A stretch of 64,000 nt of DNA. It comes from Cephalopachus bancanus. Lineage: Eukaryota; Chordata; Mammalia; Primates; Tarsiidae. The stretch is from positions 13,911,501-13,975,500 of the forward strand of contig JAPVLO010000001.1 in NCBI GenBank assembly GCA_027257055.1, written 5' to 3'. How positions within the stretch are numbered: position 1 is the first letter of the stretch; the number at the start of each line of letters is the position of its first letter. The translations under genes and the position numbers were made by a program. Positions 1 through 11,112 of the stretch are shown here, in pieces. The notes beneath the pieces were generated by a model that ran no database searches, was not told the origin of the DNA, and saw only the letters and a program-made list of their open reading frames with translations.

Positions 1-599
1 GAACGTATTAGTCAGAGTCCTTTGAAAGCTGATGCAGTGTGGGCCTGGGACGCCCAGAACAAGGCGTGATTGTGCTCGAAGCTGGATCACAGCTCAGGCG
101 TGCCCCGGAGCCAATACCTGCACCCTCGCCTGCCAGACCCGGCTCCCTCCTCCCCTGCAGCTCCTGCACGGCAGGAGCTTAGTATCTGCTGCAAGGGGGC
201 CCCTAAATCCATGTGTGCTGCCCTGGCTGCCGAATGCCTGGCTCGTAAACATCCCAAGGCTGATGAGACGGCGTTTACTCTGTCATCCGCTGGTCCCTTT
301 CCTGCTTCCCCCGACACCGAGGGTCTGGTGGCTGGGACTTGCATCCAAAGCTTTAAGGTGTTTAGGAAATGTCTTCGACCTGGGTTGCCCTTGTGATCCC
401 GTTCCCCCCAAATAAGAGAAAGGCTCCTGTGTGTGGAGAAGAGGCTTGCTTCTTCTGCAAACCCTTTAAGGGAGGATTTCTTTTTTCCCCCCGTCTTAAA
501 TCACCCAGTGTGACAAGTTCTAGGTTATTTAATGATGAGTGCCTGGATCCCCACCCGGTATAGGCCTGTGAAGCGTTCGTGACGGCCATGATTTGGGAA
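1..599. other. Anonymous sequence
   Basis: I recognise no repeat or gene here. The open frames on both strands are short, overlap each other and show no known motif. The segment ends where a MaLR-type LTR begins. Confidence 0.4.
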
Positions 600-741
600 T
601 GATATGGCTGAGTTGTATCCCTTCCAAAGTCACATGTTGAAGCCCTCACTCATAGTACCTCAGAATGTGGCTACATTTGGAGATAGGGTCTTTAAGGAGG
701 TAAATAAGTCAAAATGAGGTCATTAGGGGGGTCCAACACAT
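600..741 (+). mobile_element. MaLR (MLT1-like) LTR, left part
   Basis: It starts TGATATGG and continues with the order typical of MLT1-type LTRs: 'CACATGTTGAAGCCCT', 'GTACCTCAGAATGTGGC', 'TTTGGAGATAGGGTCTTTAA', 'AAAATGAGGTCATTAGG'. It breaks off at the hAT element and resumes at 3404 with the expected 'ATGACTGGTGTCCTTATAAG'. The subfamily is from memory. Confidence 0.7.
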
Positions 742-3403
742 CAGCGGGCCCCAACCTTTTTGACATCAGGAATTGGTTTCGTGGAAGACAATTTTCCCAC
801 GGACCTGGGGAAGGGGGGAAGGATGGCTTGGAGGATGATTCAAGCACATTACATTTATTGTGCACTTTGTTTCTAATATCTTCACATTGTAATGTATAAT
901 AAAATAATTATACAACTCACCATCATGCAGAATCAGCGGGAGCCCTGAGTTTGTTTTCCTGCAGCTAGATGGTCCCACCTGGGGGTGATGGGAGACAGCG
1001 ACACCCGAAGTGTGTCGCTTATGGCCAGACTATTACATAGCCTCGTTTTGGTGGCTGCCACTGCGGGAAACCCTGCTTCACAAAGGTCGGATGCTGGCAA
1101 TGGACGCAGGCTAGTCGGTGCTTTCGTGGCAATCTCAGACTTTTCCACCATGACTTTAATCCAGAGCGTGTGGAAATTTGAAGTCATCTCAGACATACTT
1201 TTAAGGCCACCGTCATTTGTGATCTCAAGCAGTTGATTCTTTTCTAGCACAAAGGCGATACACCTGGCTTATTCACAGACGGGTCGCGCACCCATTCCTT
1301 CCCAGTTCAGGCGTCTTTTGAGGTGCGGAATTAATGTCCAAACCCTTCTGAAAGCAGCAATACGTGATCATGCACCAGCTGGGAGAAAGGAGGCCTTGGC
1401 TCTGTCTCTTTCAAGATCTTTCAATGTTTGAAGCATGTCGAAAATCCCAGTGTTCACTTGCCACGTCCATAATTCCAGTTGGGCTTTAAATGGAGCCATT
1501 TCATCTGCCGACTTGAGCATAGTTGTCATTCACCCCGAAGGGACAGATGGAGTTTGTTGAGCAGTTTGAATATGTCACACAAGTAAGCAAGTCTTGCGAC
1601 CCATTCTGTGTCACTGAAATGTGCTGCCTGTGGTGACTGTTTTTCTAAAAGAAATCTCTGGAGCGGCTCTCGTAACTCAGAAACTCTGGTCAGTAATCTA
1701 CCTTTAGAATGCCTTCTCACTTCTGGGTATAAGAGAAGGCACGTGTGCTCTGCGTCCTTCTTGTCACAGAACTATGTGAACAGACATGAGTTAAAGGCAT
1801 GTACTTTAACGTGGTTGATAATTTTAATCACCTCCTGCAAAATGTTGTTAGGTTCAGGTGTCATTTTTTGGCTAGCCAGCATTTCTCTGTGGATGACACA
1901 GTGTGTAGACTCCAATTCAGAAGCGACCTCTTTGACCTGAGTAGTGAGACTGGAAATCCGACCGGTCATGGCAGTCACTCCATCCGTGCATATGCCGACA
2001 CAAAATGATCCAGTTAGTTTTCCTGATATGTAAGCACTCAAAGACTTGAATAGTTCTGCAGCTGTGGCATCGGTTGGCCACGAAGGTGCCCATAACATAT
2101 CCTCATGCACATCCTCCTGGAAAATGAATCTCCCAAAAGCAAGCATCGCTGCTTTGGTGTTAATGTCGGTAGACTCGTCAACCCGGATTGCCTACCAGGG
2201 TGACTCATTAGTTCTTTCTAAAAATTGTGCCCCGATAGCCTCTGCTATTTCATCAATTTCATCTAGTTATGGTGCTAGTCTAAGGGGAACACGTGCAACT
2301 TTTGAACTACAGCCTCTCCTAAAAGTTCATGACAAATGTTCTAGCAGCAGGCAGGATCAACTCTTCACCAACAGTCAAGGGCTTCTCAGCTTTAGCGATG
2401 CGGCTGGTCACTAAGAAGGATGCCCTCAGTGCAGACACATTTGATGAAGTGATGGCCTTCAGCAATTGCTTCTGTTCTTCATGTTCATGTTTTTTCTTTT
2501 GAAAAACTCCAAAGTCTTGTCTTCTAATGCAGGGTACTCGGTCCCATGGGATGAAGCAGTTTTGAAGGTTTTATGGCTGCCTGGGATGGCCAGTCACCAC
2601 AGATGACACAAAGCGGGCTGGGAGAATGTGGATCACCTGTTGCGATGAACCCGTGATTTAAGTAGGACTCTTGGTGCTTTCTTTTAAATGCAGGTTTCTT
2701 TAGTTGGCAGCCTTAGAATGCCTGCTGTCTCATCATTGGGTCTCTCCCCCTTTTCAGGGAAGCTCTCCAGGGATGTTTGTTTTTTATCCGTTTTGGCTAG
2801 GGTTAGCTAGTGGACTCATTAAAACGGTGACTAAGACAAGTGTGCAGTGCAGGGAAGAGGCATGGATGGAATTGGTAAATAAAATAATGGGTGGGCCTTG
2901 CAGAGACTAAAATAAGTGTCGGCTTCTGATTTAAGTCTACCCCCAGATGGAGCTGTATAATTGAAGCAACTTGCTTCAATTGACTCACTTGACACTCATG
3001 GATAGGGTTTTGCTATAAGTCTCCAAGCAACTGCTTTATGATGGTCTCTGTGCAGGCCAGCCTCGCTGTTACAGTTCATCTGTGTTTGCAGCCATTCCCC
3101 GGCCCTAGCATCATGGCTTCAGTTCCACCTCAGATCACCAGGCATTCGATCCTCTGAAGGAGCACTCAGCCTAGATCCCTGGCATGTGCAGTTCTCAGTC
3201 GGGTCCTCTCTCCTGCGAGAATCTAGTGCCGCAGCTGATCTGACAGCAGATGGAACTCAGGTGGTCACATGAGTGACGGAGAGCAGCTGGAAATACGGAT
3301 GGAGCTTTGTTGGCTCGCCCGCCACTCACCTCCTGCTGTGTGACCTGGTGTCCAACTGGCCACAGATTAGTACCAGTCCATGGTCTGGGGGTGGGAACCC
3401 CTG
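742..3403 (-). mobile_element. Charlie3-like hAT DNA transposon, near full length
   Basis: This is a class II transposon of the hAT superfamily, about 2.66 kb, lying on the minus strand. Both ends carry the MER1/Charlie3-type terminal sequence: on the element's own strand it starts CAGCAGGGGTTCCCACC-like and ends ...AAAAAGGTTGGGGCCCGCTG. The flanking octamers CAACACAT (734-741) and CTATACAT (3404-3411) match at 6 of 8 positions, consistent with an old 8-bp hAT target duplication. The element sits inside a MaLR LTR that resumes on the far side. Several minus-strand coding pieces of one transposase remain (see the pseudogene entry). Name from memory of consensus; superfamily assignment is firmer than the subfamily. 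Confidence 0.8.
936..2640 (-). pseudogene. Broken hAT (Charlie/Buster-type) transposase
   Basis: Minus-strand coding remnants occur in order. 2146-1772 holds 'CTDGVTAMTGRISSL' and 'HCVIHREMLASQKM', typical of the hAT catalytic region. 1720-1526 holds 'VSELREPLQRFLLEKQSP' and 'LAYLCDIFKLLNKLHLSL'. 1250-936 holds the C-terminal dimerisation (hATC) region, with 'LLEITNDGGLKSM', 'LCEAGFPAVAATKTRL' and 'LRVSLSPITPRWDHL'. These motifs occur in Charlie transposases and in the domesticated ZBED5/FAM200 relatives. The pieces are in different frames and separated by stops, and no intact start or BED finger is visible upstream of 2146, so this is a dead transposon gene and not a domesticated one. Confidence 0.85.
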
Positions 3404-3460
3404 CTATACATGACTGGTGTCCTTATAAGAAGAAGGAATCATGACAAGGACGGACAAGGA
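3404..3460 (+). mobile_element. MaLR LTR, right part
   Basis: This continues the LTR interrupted at 741 with 'ATGACTGGTGTCCTTATAAG' and a purine-rich stretch. It fades after about 3460, so the 3' half of the LTR is missing or too diverged to follow. Confidence 0.55.
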
Positions 3461-4211
3461 ACTAAATAAGCACTGGGCATGAGCAGGCGTCCACTTTTTT
3501 TGGCGTCCTCCCCGGTGTGTGCTGTCTGGTCATTGTCCCCATGCGGGGTTCTAAGGCCCATGTGCTCCAAGGGGGCTAACATGTCATGTTTCAATAGGAC
3601 AAGAACAGAGAAAATGAAATCCCTAAAAGATGATCCGTCTGTTTGAGCTTTCTTGTCATTGGACACCAAATAATTAAGGGGTGTCTGTGTATATTTAAAA
3701 CTGGCCCTAGAAGCAATATAATCTAAGAAAGTGACCAGATACTCATGTCACTTTTAGGACAGCAAGAGAGTCAGCACATGCAAAATCTTTTGTTCAAAAT
3801 GACTTTCTTACCAAGAGCTGAATGGTTCTGCCTCTCATGCCGTGATATTCAGGAGACCAAAGAGAAAAGAGAAATGAGAAAGCATGCCCTCTTGCTTTAA
3901 CGGGTTCACCAATATCTGAGGGAAGACCCTTATCGTCCACGTGGCATGGTATTCTTGGAAAAATATACTATTAAGCGGTATAAAGCCCCTCACTTTCCAT
4001 ATAGGAAGTCAGCTCTTCAGGAGAGACATTCTGAAAGTTTCTGGTTCCCGATGACAGCTAGAGCACCTCCTGGTCTGAGGCAGGACCGGTATTCTGATGG
4101 GCAGAGGGAAAATCCCATGGCCCCTCAAGTCTAGGACTGTCAGCCCCCAAGGATTCTCCTACTTCCCGACAATGGAGAGGCCACCATTAGCATCTCCCTC
4201 TTGTAGGTCAC
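3461..4211. other. Anonymous sequence
   Basis: No repeat, RNA or coding signal is recognised. Open frames are at most about 76 codons and have no family resemblance. Confidence 0.35.
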
Positions 4212-4350
4212 CTTGTCTCAAAGTGCAAACCTTCTGAACTCCTGCATCAAAATACCCGGAGTGAGGGTTAGCAATGCAGATTCTCAGGTCCCTCCAACTT
4301 CTATGAAATCAGACTTCTGAGAATGAGTGAACTACCAGAATCTTTACAAG
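4212..4350 (-). mobile_element. MER5A-like hAT miniature element
   Basis: A 'CTCAAAGTG' start followed by 'AATGCAGATTCTCAGGTCCC' and an 'ATGAAATCAGACTTCTGAG' block matches the reverse complement of MER5-type elements. It is diverged, and both termini are approximate. Confidence 0.5.
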
Positions 4351-4858
4351 AACCAGGACCATAAATAGGAAAATCTGAATTTATGGATAAATTTCAAAGA
4401 GGACACATGCATATATTCTTCAATGTCTTTCCCCCTTTGCCAATCGTTAATGATCAAGTCAGAAAAAATAGCATTATAAAGCACTGAAAGAGATATAGGT
4501 CAGCACTTCCCAGAATAGGTGTGATAAAGGAATAATTTTGTATACTGATAGCTTCTCAAGCCTTCATGACCACAGTGTAGCACTACCAGGAAACAGAACA
4601 GCTCATGGCATACTCAACCCATCCCACAAATCTAACACTATCTACTTTGGTATATGTTTTTGGAGGTCATATTACTGATAATGTTTCTAAGTGTTTACTC
4701 TCCATTTCTGTGCTTACATCTGGTTTCGGACAGACAGAAAACCATTCAAGAATTGACACAAATCCACAAATCATACTCTGAGAAACACCTCTATAGAAGA
4801 TGTAGATACAAATGAAGAAACTCTCGGCAGTATTTATTGTCAAAACTACACATTAGAA
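4351..4858. other. Anonymous AT-rich sequence
   Basis: Nothing recognisable: no open frame of note and no repeat I can name. Confidence 0.35.
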
Positions 4859-5156
4859 CAGGGGTCGCGAGCCCCCAGGTGGTGGACCGATACTGGTCCG
4901 TGGCCTGGGTTGCACAGCAGGAGATGAACAGTGGGTGAGTGGCGCTCCATCTTACGTCAGATCAGTTGTGGCATTAGATTCCCATAGGAGCGCGAACCCT
5001 ATTGTGACCTGCGCATGAGTGGATCTAGGTTGCACACTCCTTATGAGAATCTAATGCCTGATGACCCTCCATCCCCTCAACCTCCCACACTGTGGCCATG
5101 GAAAAACGGTCTTCCACAAAACCAGCCCCTGATGCCAAAAAGGCTGGGGTCTGCTG
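4859..5156 (+). mobile_element. MER1-type miniature hAT element (Charlie3-related)
   Basis: 298 bp. It begins CAGGGGTCGCGAGCCCCC and ends GCCAAAAAGGCTGGGGTCTGCTG. The internal words 'CATAGGAGCGCGAACCCTATTGTGA' (read in two parts) and 'CTCCTTATGAGAATCTAATGC' are diagnostic of MER1B. It is flanked by the 8-bp duplication CATTAGAA (4851-4858) / CATTGGAA (5157-5164), one mismatch. It has no coding capacity and would have been moved by the transposase of an element like the one at 742-3403, whose ends it shares. Confidence 0.85.
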
Positions 5157-5321
5157 CATTGGAACAAAAGACAAACGGTGTGCAGATGTTACTACGGCAA
5201 AGAACCAAAGGCCAGGAGATTTGTGTTCTAATCCTCATTATGCTATTAACCTTCTGTGCTTCCTGGATGATTTGAGAACCTCTCTGTGTTTCAAGGATTT
5301 TTATTTCTCATAGAAAAGAAG

Positions 5322-5904
5322 GGTCAACGATTATTTTTATGTGTCAACTTGATTGGGCCATGGGGTGACCACATATTTGGCCAAATATATTTCCATGAGA
5401 GTGTTTTGGGATGAGTTTAACATTTGAATTGGTAGCCCGAGTAAAGAAGATTGCCTCCCTAATGCAATGGGCCTCATCTAATCAGTGGTAGGCCTGAATA
5501 GAACACAAAGGCTAAGGCCGGCCCTTCCCAAATAAGAGGTTACTTCTCCCACCTGTCTGCCATTGACTATGACACCGGTTTACTTGGATTGGATTGGAAC
5601 TGCACCATCAGCTCTTTTGTTTCTTGGGACTTTGGACTCATTCTGGAAGTATGCAATAAACTCTCCAGTCAACTCTCATGCTTGCCAACTGCTGACCTCA
5701 AGACTTGGCCTCCAGAATCACATAGGTCAATGCTTTATAACATAGACGTAGCTATAGATATATAGATAAAGGAATAGAGATAGGTAAAGATGGAGGGGGT
5801 AGAAGAAGAGGGAGAGAGAGATAAACAGGTAGAGACAGAGACAGAGAGACAGATCGATCTCCTGTTGGTTCTGTTTCTCTGGAGAACCCTGGCCAATACA
5901 GTTG
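5322..5904 (+). mobile_element. MLT2-like (ERVL-type) LTR
   Basis: 'TTTATGTGTCAACTTGATTG', 'GGGTGACCACATATTTGG', 'GGCCTCATCTAATCAGT', 'GGCCTGAATAGAACA' and the ending 'TCTGGAGAACCCTGGCCAAT' follow the order of the MLT2-type ERVL LTR I remember. A GATA/GA-rich microsatellite expansion (about 5745-5870) lies near its 3' end. The family name is moderately sure; the repeat nature is sure. Confidence 0.65.
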
Positions 5905-5944
5905 GGATATAGAAGAAAACCTAAGGAAAAAAAATCTCTTTGAT

Positions 5945-6985
5945 CTTGAGTTAGGCAAAGGTTTTTTTAGATGGATACAAAAAGTAAAAAAGTATTTTTT
6001 TTAAATACTTAACTTCATCAAAGTGAAAAACTTACACTCTCCCAAAGATGATCTTAAGAGAATGGAATGACAAATTACAGACTGGGAAAAGAAATACTGG
6101 TAGAATTCCATATCTGATAAAATATGTGTAGCATCTAAAATATATTTTTTAAAAAACCCTTATAATTCAAGAAAAAGAAGGAGAAGGAGAAGTCATTTTT
6201 TAAAAACAAGCCAAGGATTTGAAAACTCCTCTTACCAAATAAGATGGCAAATAAACATATAAAAATATGGTCAATATATTTAAGCATTCAGGAAATGCAT
6301 ACTAAACTACATGAAATAACACTACACATTTACCAGACTCAATAAAATTTCAAAAATTGGCCATACCTGATGCTGATAAGAATGTGGAAAAAATCGAACT
6401 CCCATTGCTGATGGCCATGCAAAAGGGTGCCCCAACTCTGGAAAATATTTTAGCACTTTCTTAAAAGTTAAAACTACACTTCTATTGGCCCAATAATCCC
6501 ACTCCTGGGTATTTACCAAGAGAAAAAAAAAGCCTACTTTTATCCAAAGGCCCATAGGTACATGTTCCTAACAGATTTACTCCTAAAAGCCCGAGAAAGA
6601 ATGTCATCCAGGCCATCCCCTGGGCAATCATAAACACGCAGTGGGGTACCCACCCTGGACTACCGCTTGGCGGTAAGAAAGAAAGGGCGGCTATCATGCT
6701 ACCATGGGCTGCCTCTCCAGCGCATCAGGCTGAGTCGAAGAAGCCAGGACACAGGACAGCATGTTGCATGGCTGCATTTACAGAACACTCCAGCAAAGAC
6801 AAAACTGTGGTGAGAGAAATCTGATCAGTAAGCGCCAGCGCTGGGGACAGGGCGCGATTGGCTGCAAAGGCTGTGAGGGAAATGCGGGGGATGATGGGAT
6901 AGTTCCCCGTCCCGGTTGGGGTGGTGATTACACAGTCTACACATTTGCAGAAGCTCATCAAGCCCATGGTTCAAAAGAGTGAGTG
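5945..6985 (+). mobile_element. Old L1 3' end (ORF2 C-terminus plus 3' UTR)
   Basis: The core shows the usual L1 ORF2 end: 'CATACCTGATGCTGATAAGAATGTGG', 'TATTGGCCCAATAATCCCACTCCTGGGTATTTACC' and 'GGCCCATAGGTACATG' (each read in parts). The 3' UTR follows: 'GGTGATTACACAGTCTACACATTTG' with 'AAGCTCATCAAGCCC'. The coding part is frameshifted and the 5' end truncated. The type looks like an ancient L1M element. Confidence 0.75.
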
Positions 6986-7084
6986 TTGTTTTATTTTCTT
7001 ATTCATTACAGGCTATAGAAAGTTGATTTCTTCTTGGACCATCACCTGGTGGAAACGGAGCAAGATCTCTTCGGGGTCTCTGTG

Positions 7085-7210
7085 ATAAAGACACGAATCC
7101 AGTTCAGGAAGGCTCCACTTTCGTGGCCTAATCACCTCCTAAAGGCACCACCTCCTAATACCATCGCCTGGAGGGCGAAGATTTCAAAATATACATCTGA
7201 GCGGAAGTTC
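7085..7210 (-). mobile_element. MLT1-type LTR fragment
   Basis: 'GGCCTAATCACCTCCTAAAGG' with 'ACCTCCTAATACCATC' and 'GAAGATTTCAAAATATACATC' is the antisense of the MLT1 5' region. Only about 125 bp can be followed. Confidence 0.5.
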
Positions 7211-7555
7211 AAGCTTTCAGTTCATTAGGCAGAGCAGACAGGCACTGAAAATTCACTGCTGCCAGCCTCAACTGGGATCCCAGTTCTGGTCAACAGCTCC
7301 AAGAGCATCTCACACAAGGCACTGGTATGAGCCGGAAGGTTTAAGGAGAGAAGGAGGAAGGTTGCATTGTGGCAACACAAACCACTACAGCTGAACATGA
7401 GAATTTCCTGTGGCGAGATGCCCTTGGGAGCGCACGTTCAGTGCCTCCCTCAGCAGAGAGCTGCCCTCCCTCAGAACAATGCATGCTGACCCTTGGTCAC
7501 TTTCATGTAGCACAGTAGAATTCCCTACCATTTTGTAGCCTTCCTGGAGAACATA

Positions 7556-8122
7556 CAAGTTTGGACAATTAGGTTCGCAAACCATTCTTAAAAAAGTGCT
7601 CCGTATTTCATTGCTGAATATCACTACGCTCACTTTTGAAATACTCCCTTGGAAAGCCATGCGCCCTGAAGCCAGTGCCTAGTCCACCTGTCAAAGCAAT
7701 TTGGAAACTCTTTTTTCTGGAATGGTCATCAGAACTGTGGTCAGTAAACACCGACAATTAAGTTTGCGAACTTGCCATTGTGCACTTTCACTGGCAGCAC
7801 TATACAAAAAACTGGGCTGGAACGCTCTCCCTGCTCATCTGACTTGGCCCCCAGTGACTTTTTTCTTTACCTGAAGATAAGGGAAATATTGAAAAGAAGA
7901 CATTCGATGACATTCAAGACAGCAAGGGCACTGCAACAACAGCTCTGATGGCCATTCCAGAAAAAAAGTCCCAAAATTGCTTTGACCTATGGACCAGGCA
8001 CTGGCCTCAGGGTGCATGGCTTCCCAAGGGGAGGGCTTCAAAGGTGACCCTAGGGATATTCAGCAATGAGGCATGGAGCACTTTTTCTAGGATGAGTTCA
8101 AGAACGTATTTGTCAGACCTTG
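7556..8122 (+). mobile_element. Mariner-derived element with long inverted arms, copy 1
   Basis: 567 bp between TA dinucleotides (7554-7555 and 8123-8124). The left arm (7556-7740) is the reverse complement of the right arm (about 7940-8122). The right arm encodes the C-terminal tail of a mariner transposase ('ALMAIPEKKS', 'CFD'). Between the arms lies an internal terminal-repeat-like block 'GACAATTAAGTTTGCGAAC' (7751-7769). It is followed by a plus-strand fragment with the 'DLAPSDFF' motif that carries the third catalytic Asp of DD34D mariners. It cannot make a transposase. The same structure recurs at 54299 and, with a longer centre, at 40667. Confidence 0.85.
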
Positions 8123-8226
8123 TATACCTTGTATACCTAGGGACGGCCCATTCAGTTCCCCCCTGAAACATACATCGACAACCATCATTCCTATAAGAAG
8201 TGCTCCCACAGATATTAACATATGCT

Positions 8227-8512
8227 CTTTTTTTGAGTTGGAGTCTCACTCCATCGCCCAGGCTGAAAGGCAGTGGCACACTCACAGCCAACCCAGTGTC
8301 GACCTGCTGGGCTCCGGCGATCCTTCCACCTCAGCCTCCCAAGTAGTTGGAACTACAGGCATGCACCACCACGCCCGGCTTATATTTGAATTACTGTAGA
8401 GAAGAGGTCTTGCCAAGTTGCCTGACTGATCTCGAACCCGTGGCCTCAGGCAATCCACTCACCTCGGCCTCCCAAAGTGCTGGGATGACAGGCTGAGCCA
8501 CCGAGCCCAGCC
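8227..8512 (-). mobile_element. Alu
   Basis: Dimeric Alu in antisense with a short T run, flanked by the direct repeat AACATATGCT (8217-8226 and 8513-8522). It carries the lineage form 'GAGTTGGAGTCTCACTCCATCG' (read in two parts) and 'GGCTGAGCCACCGAGCCCAGCC'. Confidence 0.95.
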
Positions 8513-8559
8513 AACATATGCTTTTATTTCCTATTGTCCTTGCTCATCTCTGTCTAATC

Positions 8560-8630
8560 ATATCTTTTTTAATTTTTATTATAAGGATATGGGATACAAT
8601 TCAGGGTTAGGTGTATAAACATGCGGAGTT
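8560..8630 (-). mobile_element. L1 3'-end fragment
   Basis: 'TTTTTAATTTTTATTATAAGG' then 'GGGATACAATTCAGGGTTAG' equals the antisense 3' terminus of the lineage L1 seen in full at 9865, 42287 and 59953. Only about 70 bp are present. Confidence 0.75.
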
Positions 8631-8829
8631 GGTAGTGGGTGGGGAAAGAGAAGGGACAGCTTCATTTTCTGCCTCACCCATCCCTGACCCAGCACCTGGC
8701 ATTGTGCTGTTAAAATAAAACGTGTTGGATGAATGGAAAGGTGAACAAACGGACACACAAGCAAGTGATGCTGTGAATGTGAGACCATCTCATGGAACTT
8801 GCAGTGATTTTAAACTGTGGCCACCGATT

Positions 8830-9275
8830 CCTCAGGACTCTCTCTCCCCAGGGGCATCCCAACTCCCTGAGTGTGAAAGGCACTTAGATGTTCACTTCTG
8901 ACCGATAGAATGGGGCAGAAGTGACAATGCGTGACTTCTGAGACAGGGTGTGAAAAGTCTGTGACTCCGTCCTTCCTCTCCTTGTTGGATTGTCCACCCT
9001 GGGGGGAGCCACCTGCCATGTCATGAGAAAGCTCAGGTAGCCCTGTGGACAGTCTCATGTGGCTAGGAACCGAGGCTTCCTGTCAAGAGCATTGGGAGTG
9101 GTCCCGTCAAGCCATGGGTGACTGCAGGCTTGGCTGACACCTTGACTCATGTCACACTGGAACACCCAGCTAAGCTTTTCCCAAATTCCCAACCCACAGG
9201 AATGGTGAGACAACGGCTGTTACTTAAGCTGTTAATTTGGGACTAATTCGTTTAGCAACAATAGGTAACTAACAC
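8830..9275 (+). mobile_element. Ancient LTR, MaLR-like
   Basis: 'GAGCCACCTGCCATGTCATGAG', 'CCTGTGGACAGTCTCATGTGGC', 'GACTGCAGGCTTGGCTGACACC' and the ending 'TTTAGCAACAATAGGTAACTAA' (parts shown) follow the order of an MLT1-type LTR. The exact family is not certain. Confidence 0.5.
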
Positions 9276-9364
9276 AGAAATCGGTGCAGAAACTATGAAA
9301 GGATAATGCAAAGATCAAGCAAAGAACAAGCTGGCACCAAGAGTAAGATATTGCCTCAGTCACG

Positions 9365-9845
9365 CAGCACGATTCACAATTGCAAGGATGTGGAACCAAC
9401 CTAAATGCCCATCAACTGATGATGCATAAGGAAAATCACACACACACACACACACAAACCATGGAATATTATTTAGCTATAAAAAAGAATGAAATAATGT
9501 CTTTTGCAGTAACTTGCCTGGAATGGGAGAACATTGTCCTAAGTGAGATAACACAGAAACGTGAAAGCAAACACTGCATGTTCTCACTTGTGAGTGGGAG
9601 GAGCTAAATTAAAGTCTGCATAGGCATACGGAATGGGATAATGGATACTGGAGGCTCAGAATGGAAGGGAAGCCAGGGAGGAACGAAACAGCACCTATGG
9701 GGTCCCATGTACACAGGTGGGGACAGGGGGTACACTTAAAGCCCAGACTTCTTTACCACTGTGCAATACAGCCATGCAACCAAAAGCCATTGGGGCCCCT
9801 AGAGCCACTGAAATACAAAAACTGTAATAATATATGAGAAAAATA
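9365..9845 (+). mobile_element. Older L1 3' end
   Basis: 'ATTCACAATTGCAAGGATGTGG', 'CATGGAATATTATTTAGC', 'TGCATGTTCTCACTTGTGAGTGGG' and a long 3' UTR. A CA microsatellite has expanded inside it (9438-9456). The 3' UTR differs from the lineage L1 nearby, so it is an older subfamily. Confidence 0.85.
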
Positions 9846-9864
9846 AATGAAGAAATCATTTCTT

Positions 9865-10305
9865 TTTTTAATTTTTATTATAAAGATATGGGATACAATT
9901 CAGGGTTAGGTGCATAAACATTGACCATGCAGGTACCCTTGTTGATGAGGGGTGCCCCTCCCTCCTCTGGCAGTTTCCCTCAACTGCCGATCCCACCCCC
10001 CCTCCCCTGACAGTTTCCCACTAACGCCAATTGCATTCTTGCAGTATAATTGTTCAAGGTCTGCTTATGAGTGAGAACATATGGAACTCTGTTCTTTGTT
10101 TCTGTGATAAATCACCGAGTATGATGAACTCCAAATCCATCCAAGTTACTGCAAAGTCCATATATTTGCCCTTCTTTATGGCTGCATGAGATTCCATTGT
10201 GTATATGTGCCACTTTTTTTTTATTCAGTCCAGCTTCAATGGGCAACACGGTTGGTTCCATGTTTTTGCTATTGTGAATAGATCTGCAACAAGGAAAAGT
10301 ATCGT
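9865..10305 (-). mobile_element. Lineage L1 3' end, antisense
   Basis: Reads antisense: T-rich tail, 'GGGATACAATTCAGGGTTAG', 'GGCAGTTTCCCTCAACTGCC', 'TGAGTGAGAACATATGGAAC', 'ATTCCATTGTGTATATGTGCC', 'TTTGCTATTGTGAATAG'. It is 5' truncated shortly after the ORF2 end. This 3' UTR recurs six or more times in the window and marks a family active in this lineage. Confidence 0.9.
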
Positions 10306-10499
10306 CTAAAAAGAGAAAGAGATACTGCCTCAGGCCTGGCGTCTAGGAAAGTGACCAATTTCCAGGAAAGCGGGGCGTGTCCTCGGGTCACACAAGGATC
10401 ACACATGCTCCATGTGCCTGACGCAGTGTACGACTCTCATCGCGCTGTCACCTCACCGGTTCGTAGGTGCTTCGCCATTCTTTCACTCTCACAGCCTCC

Positions 10500-10860
10500 C
10501 AGTTCCAAACTAAAGGACCCCATCCAGCCATAAACAAGGACAAACCTATGAACTGCACAGCAACTTGGATGGATTTCGAGTCTATCATACTCAGTGGTTT
10601 ATCAAGAAATAAAGAACCGCGCACCACATGTTCTCACTCATAAGCGGACCCTGAACATTTACCGTAATACTATGAGAAATAGATTGGCAGTAGCAGGACA
10701 CTGTCAGGGGAAGGGTGGGGGCGCATACCATCCATAAGCGTACCTGATCTCAAACCAGGCAAAGTGGGGACCAATGGGAGGTCCAAACTCTACTTGCATG
10801 ATGACCACTTAACTACCTAATCCTGAATTGTGCCCCGCATCTTTAAAATAAAAAAGAACC
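10500..10860 (+). mobile_element. Lineage L1 3' end, sense
   Basis: 'CAGCCATAAACAAGGACAAA', 'CAACTTGGATGGA', 'ACATGTTCTCACTCATAAGC', 'GGCAGTAGCAGGACACTGTCAGGGG' and the 3' end 'CCTGAATTGTGCCCCGCATC' with an A-rich tail. Strongly 5' truncated. Confidence 0.85.
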
Positions 10861-11047
10861 CCATCCAGATACCATTCCACGGGCGCGTCAGCCAGGCTGC
10901 TTGCAGCACAGACAGGATCCAGATGAAAGCTGTAATTGGTTTGTTCATTTCCACAGAAACTCACTCCTAGCCCTGTATTTCTTTTTTTCCCCCAAAAAAA
11001 TGAAGAAATGTGTCTTCTGTGGTGAAAAAAATTTAAGAAAGAATGGT

Positions 11048-11065
11048 GAAACACACACATACACA

Positions 11066-11110
<45 letters not shown>
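11048..11110. repeat. CA/TG microsatellite
   Basis: (CA)n interrupted by 'TACACACATGCGCG'. The open frames across it on both strands are repeats of Thr-His or Cys-Val and are not genes. Confidence 0.95.

Positions 11111-11112
<2 letters not shown>

Noticed and set aside
742..3403. Domesticated ZBED/FAM200-type gene
   Set aside because: The coding pieces are broken by stops and frameshifts, and the element still has transposon ends and a probable 8-bp duplication.
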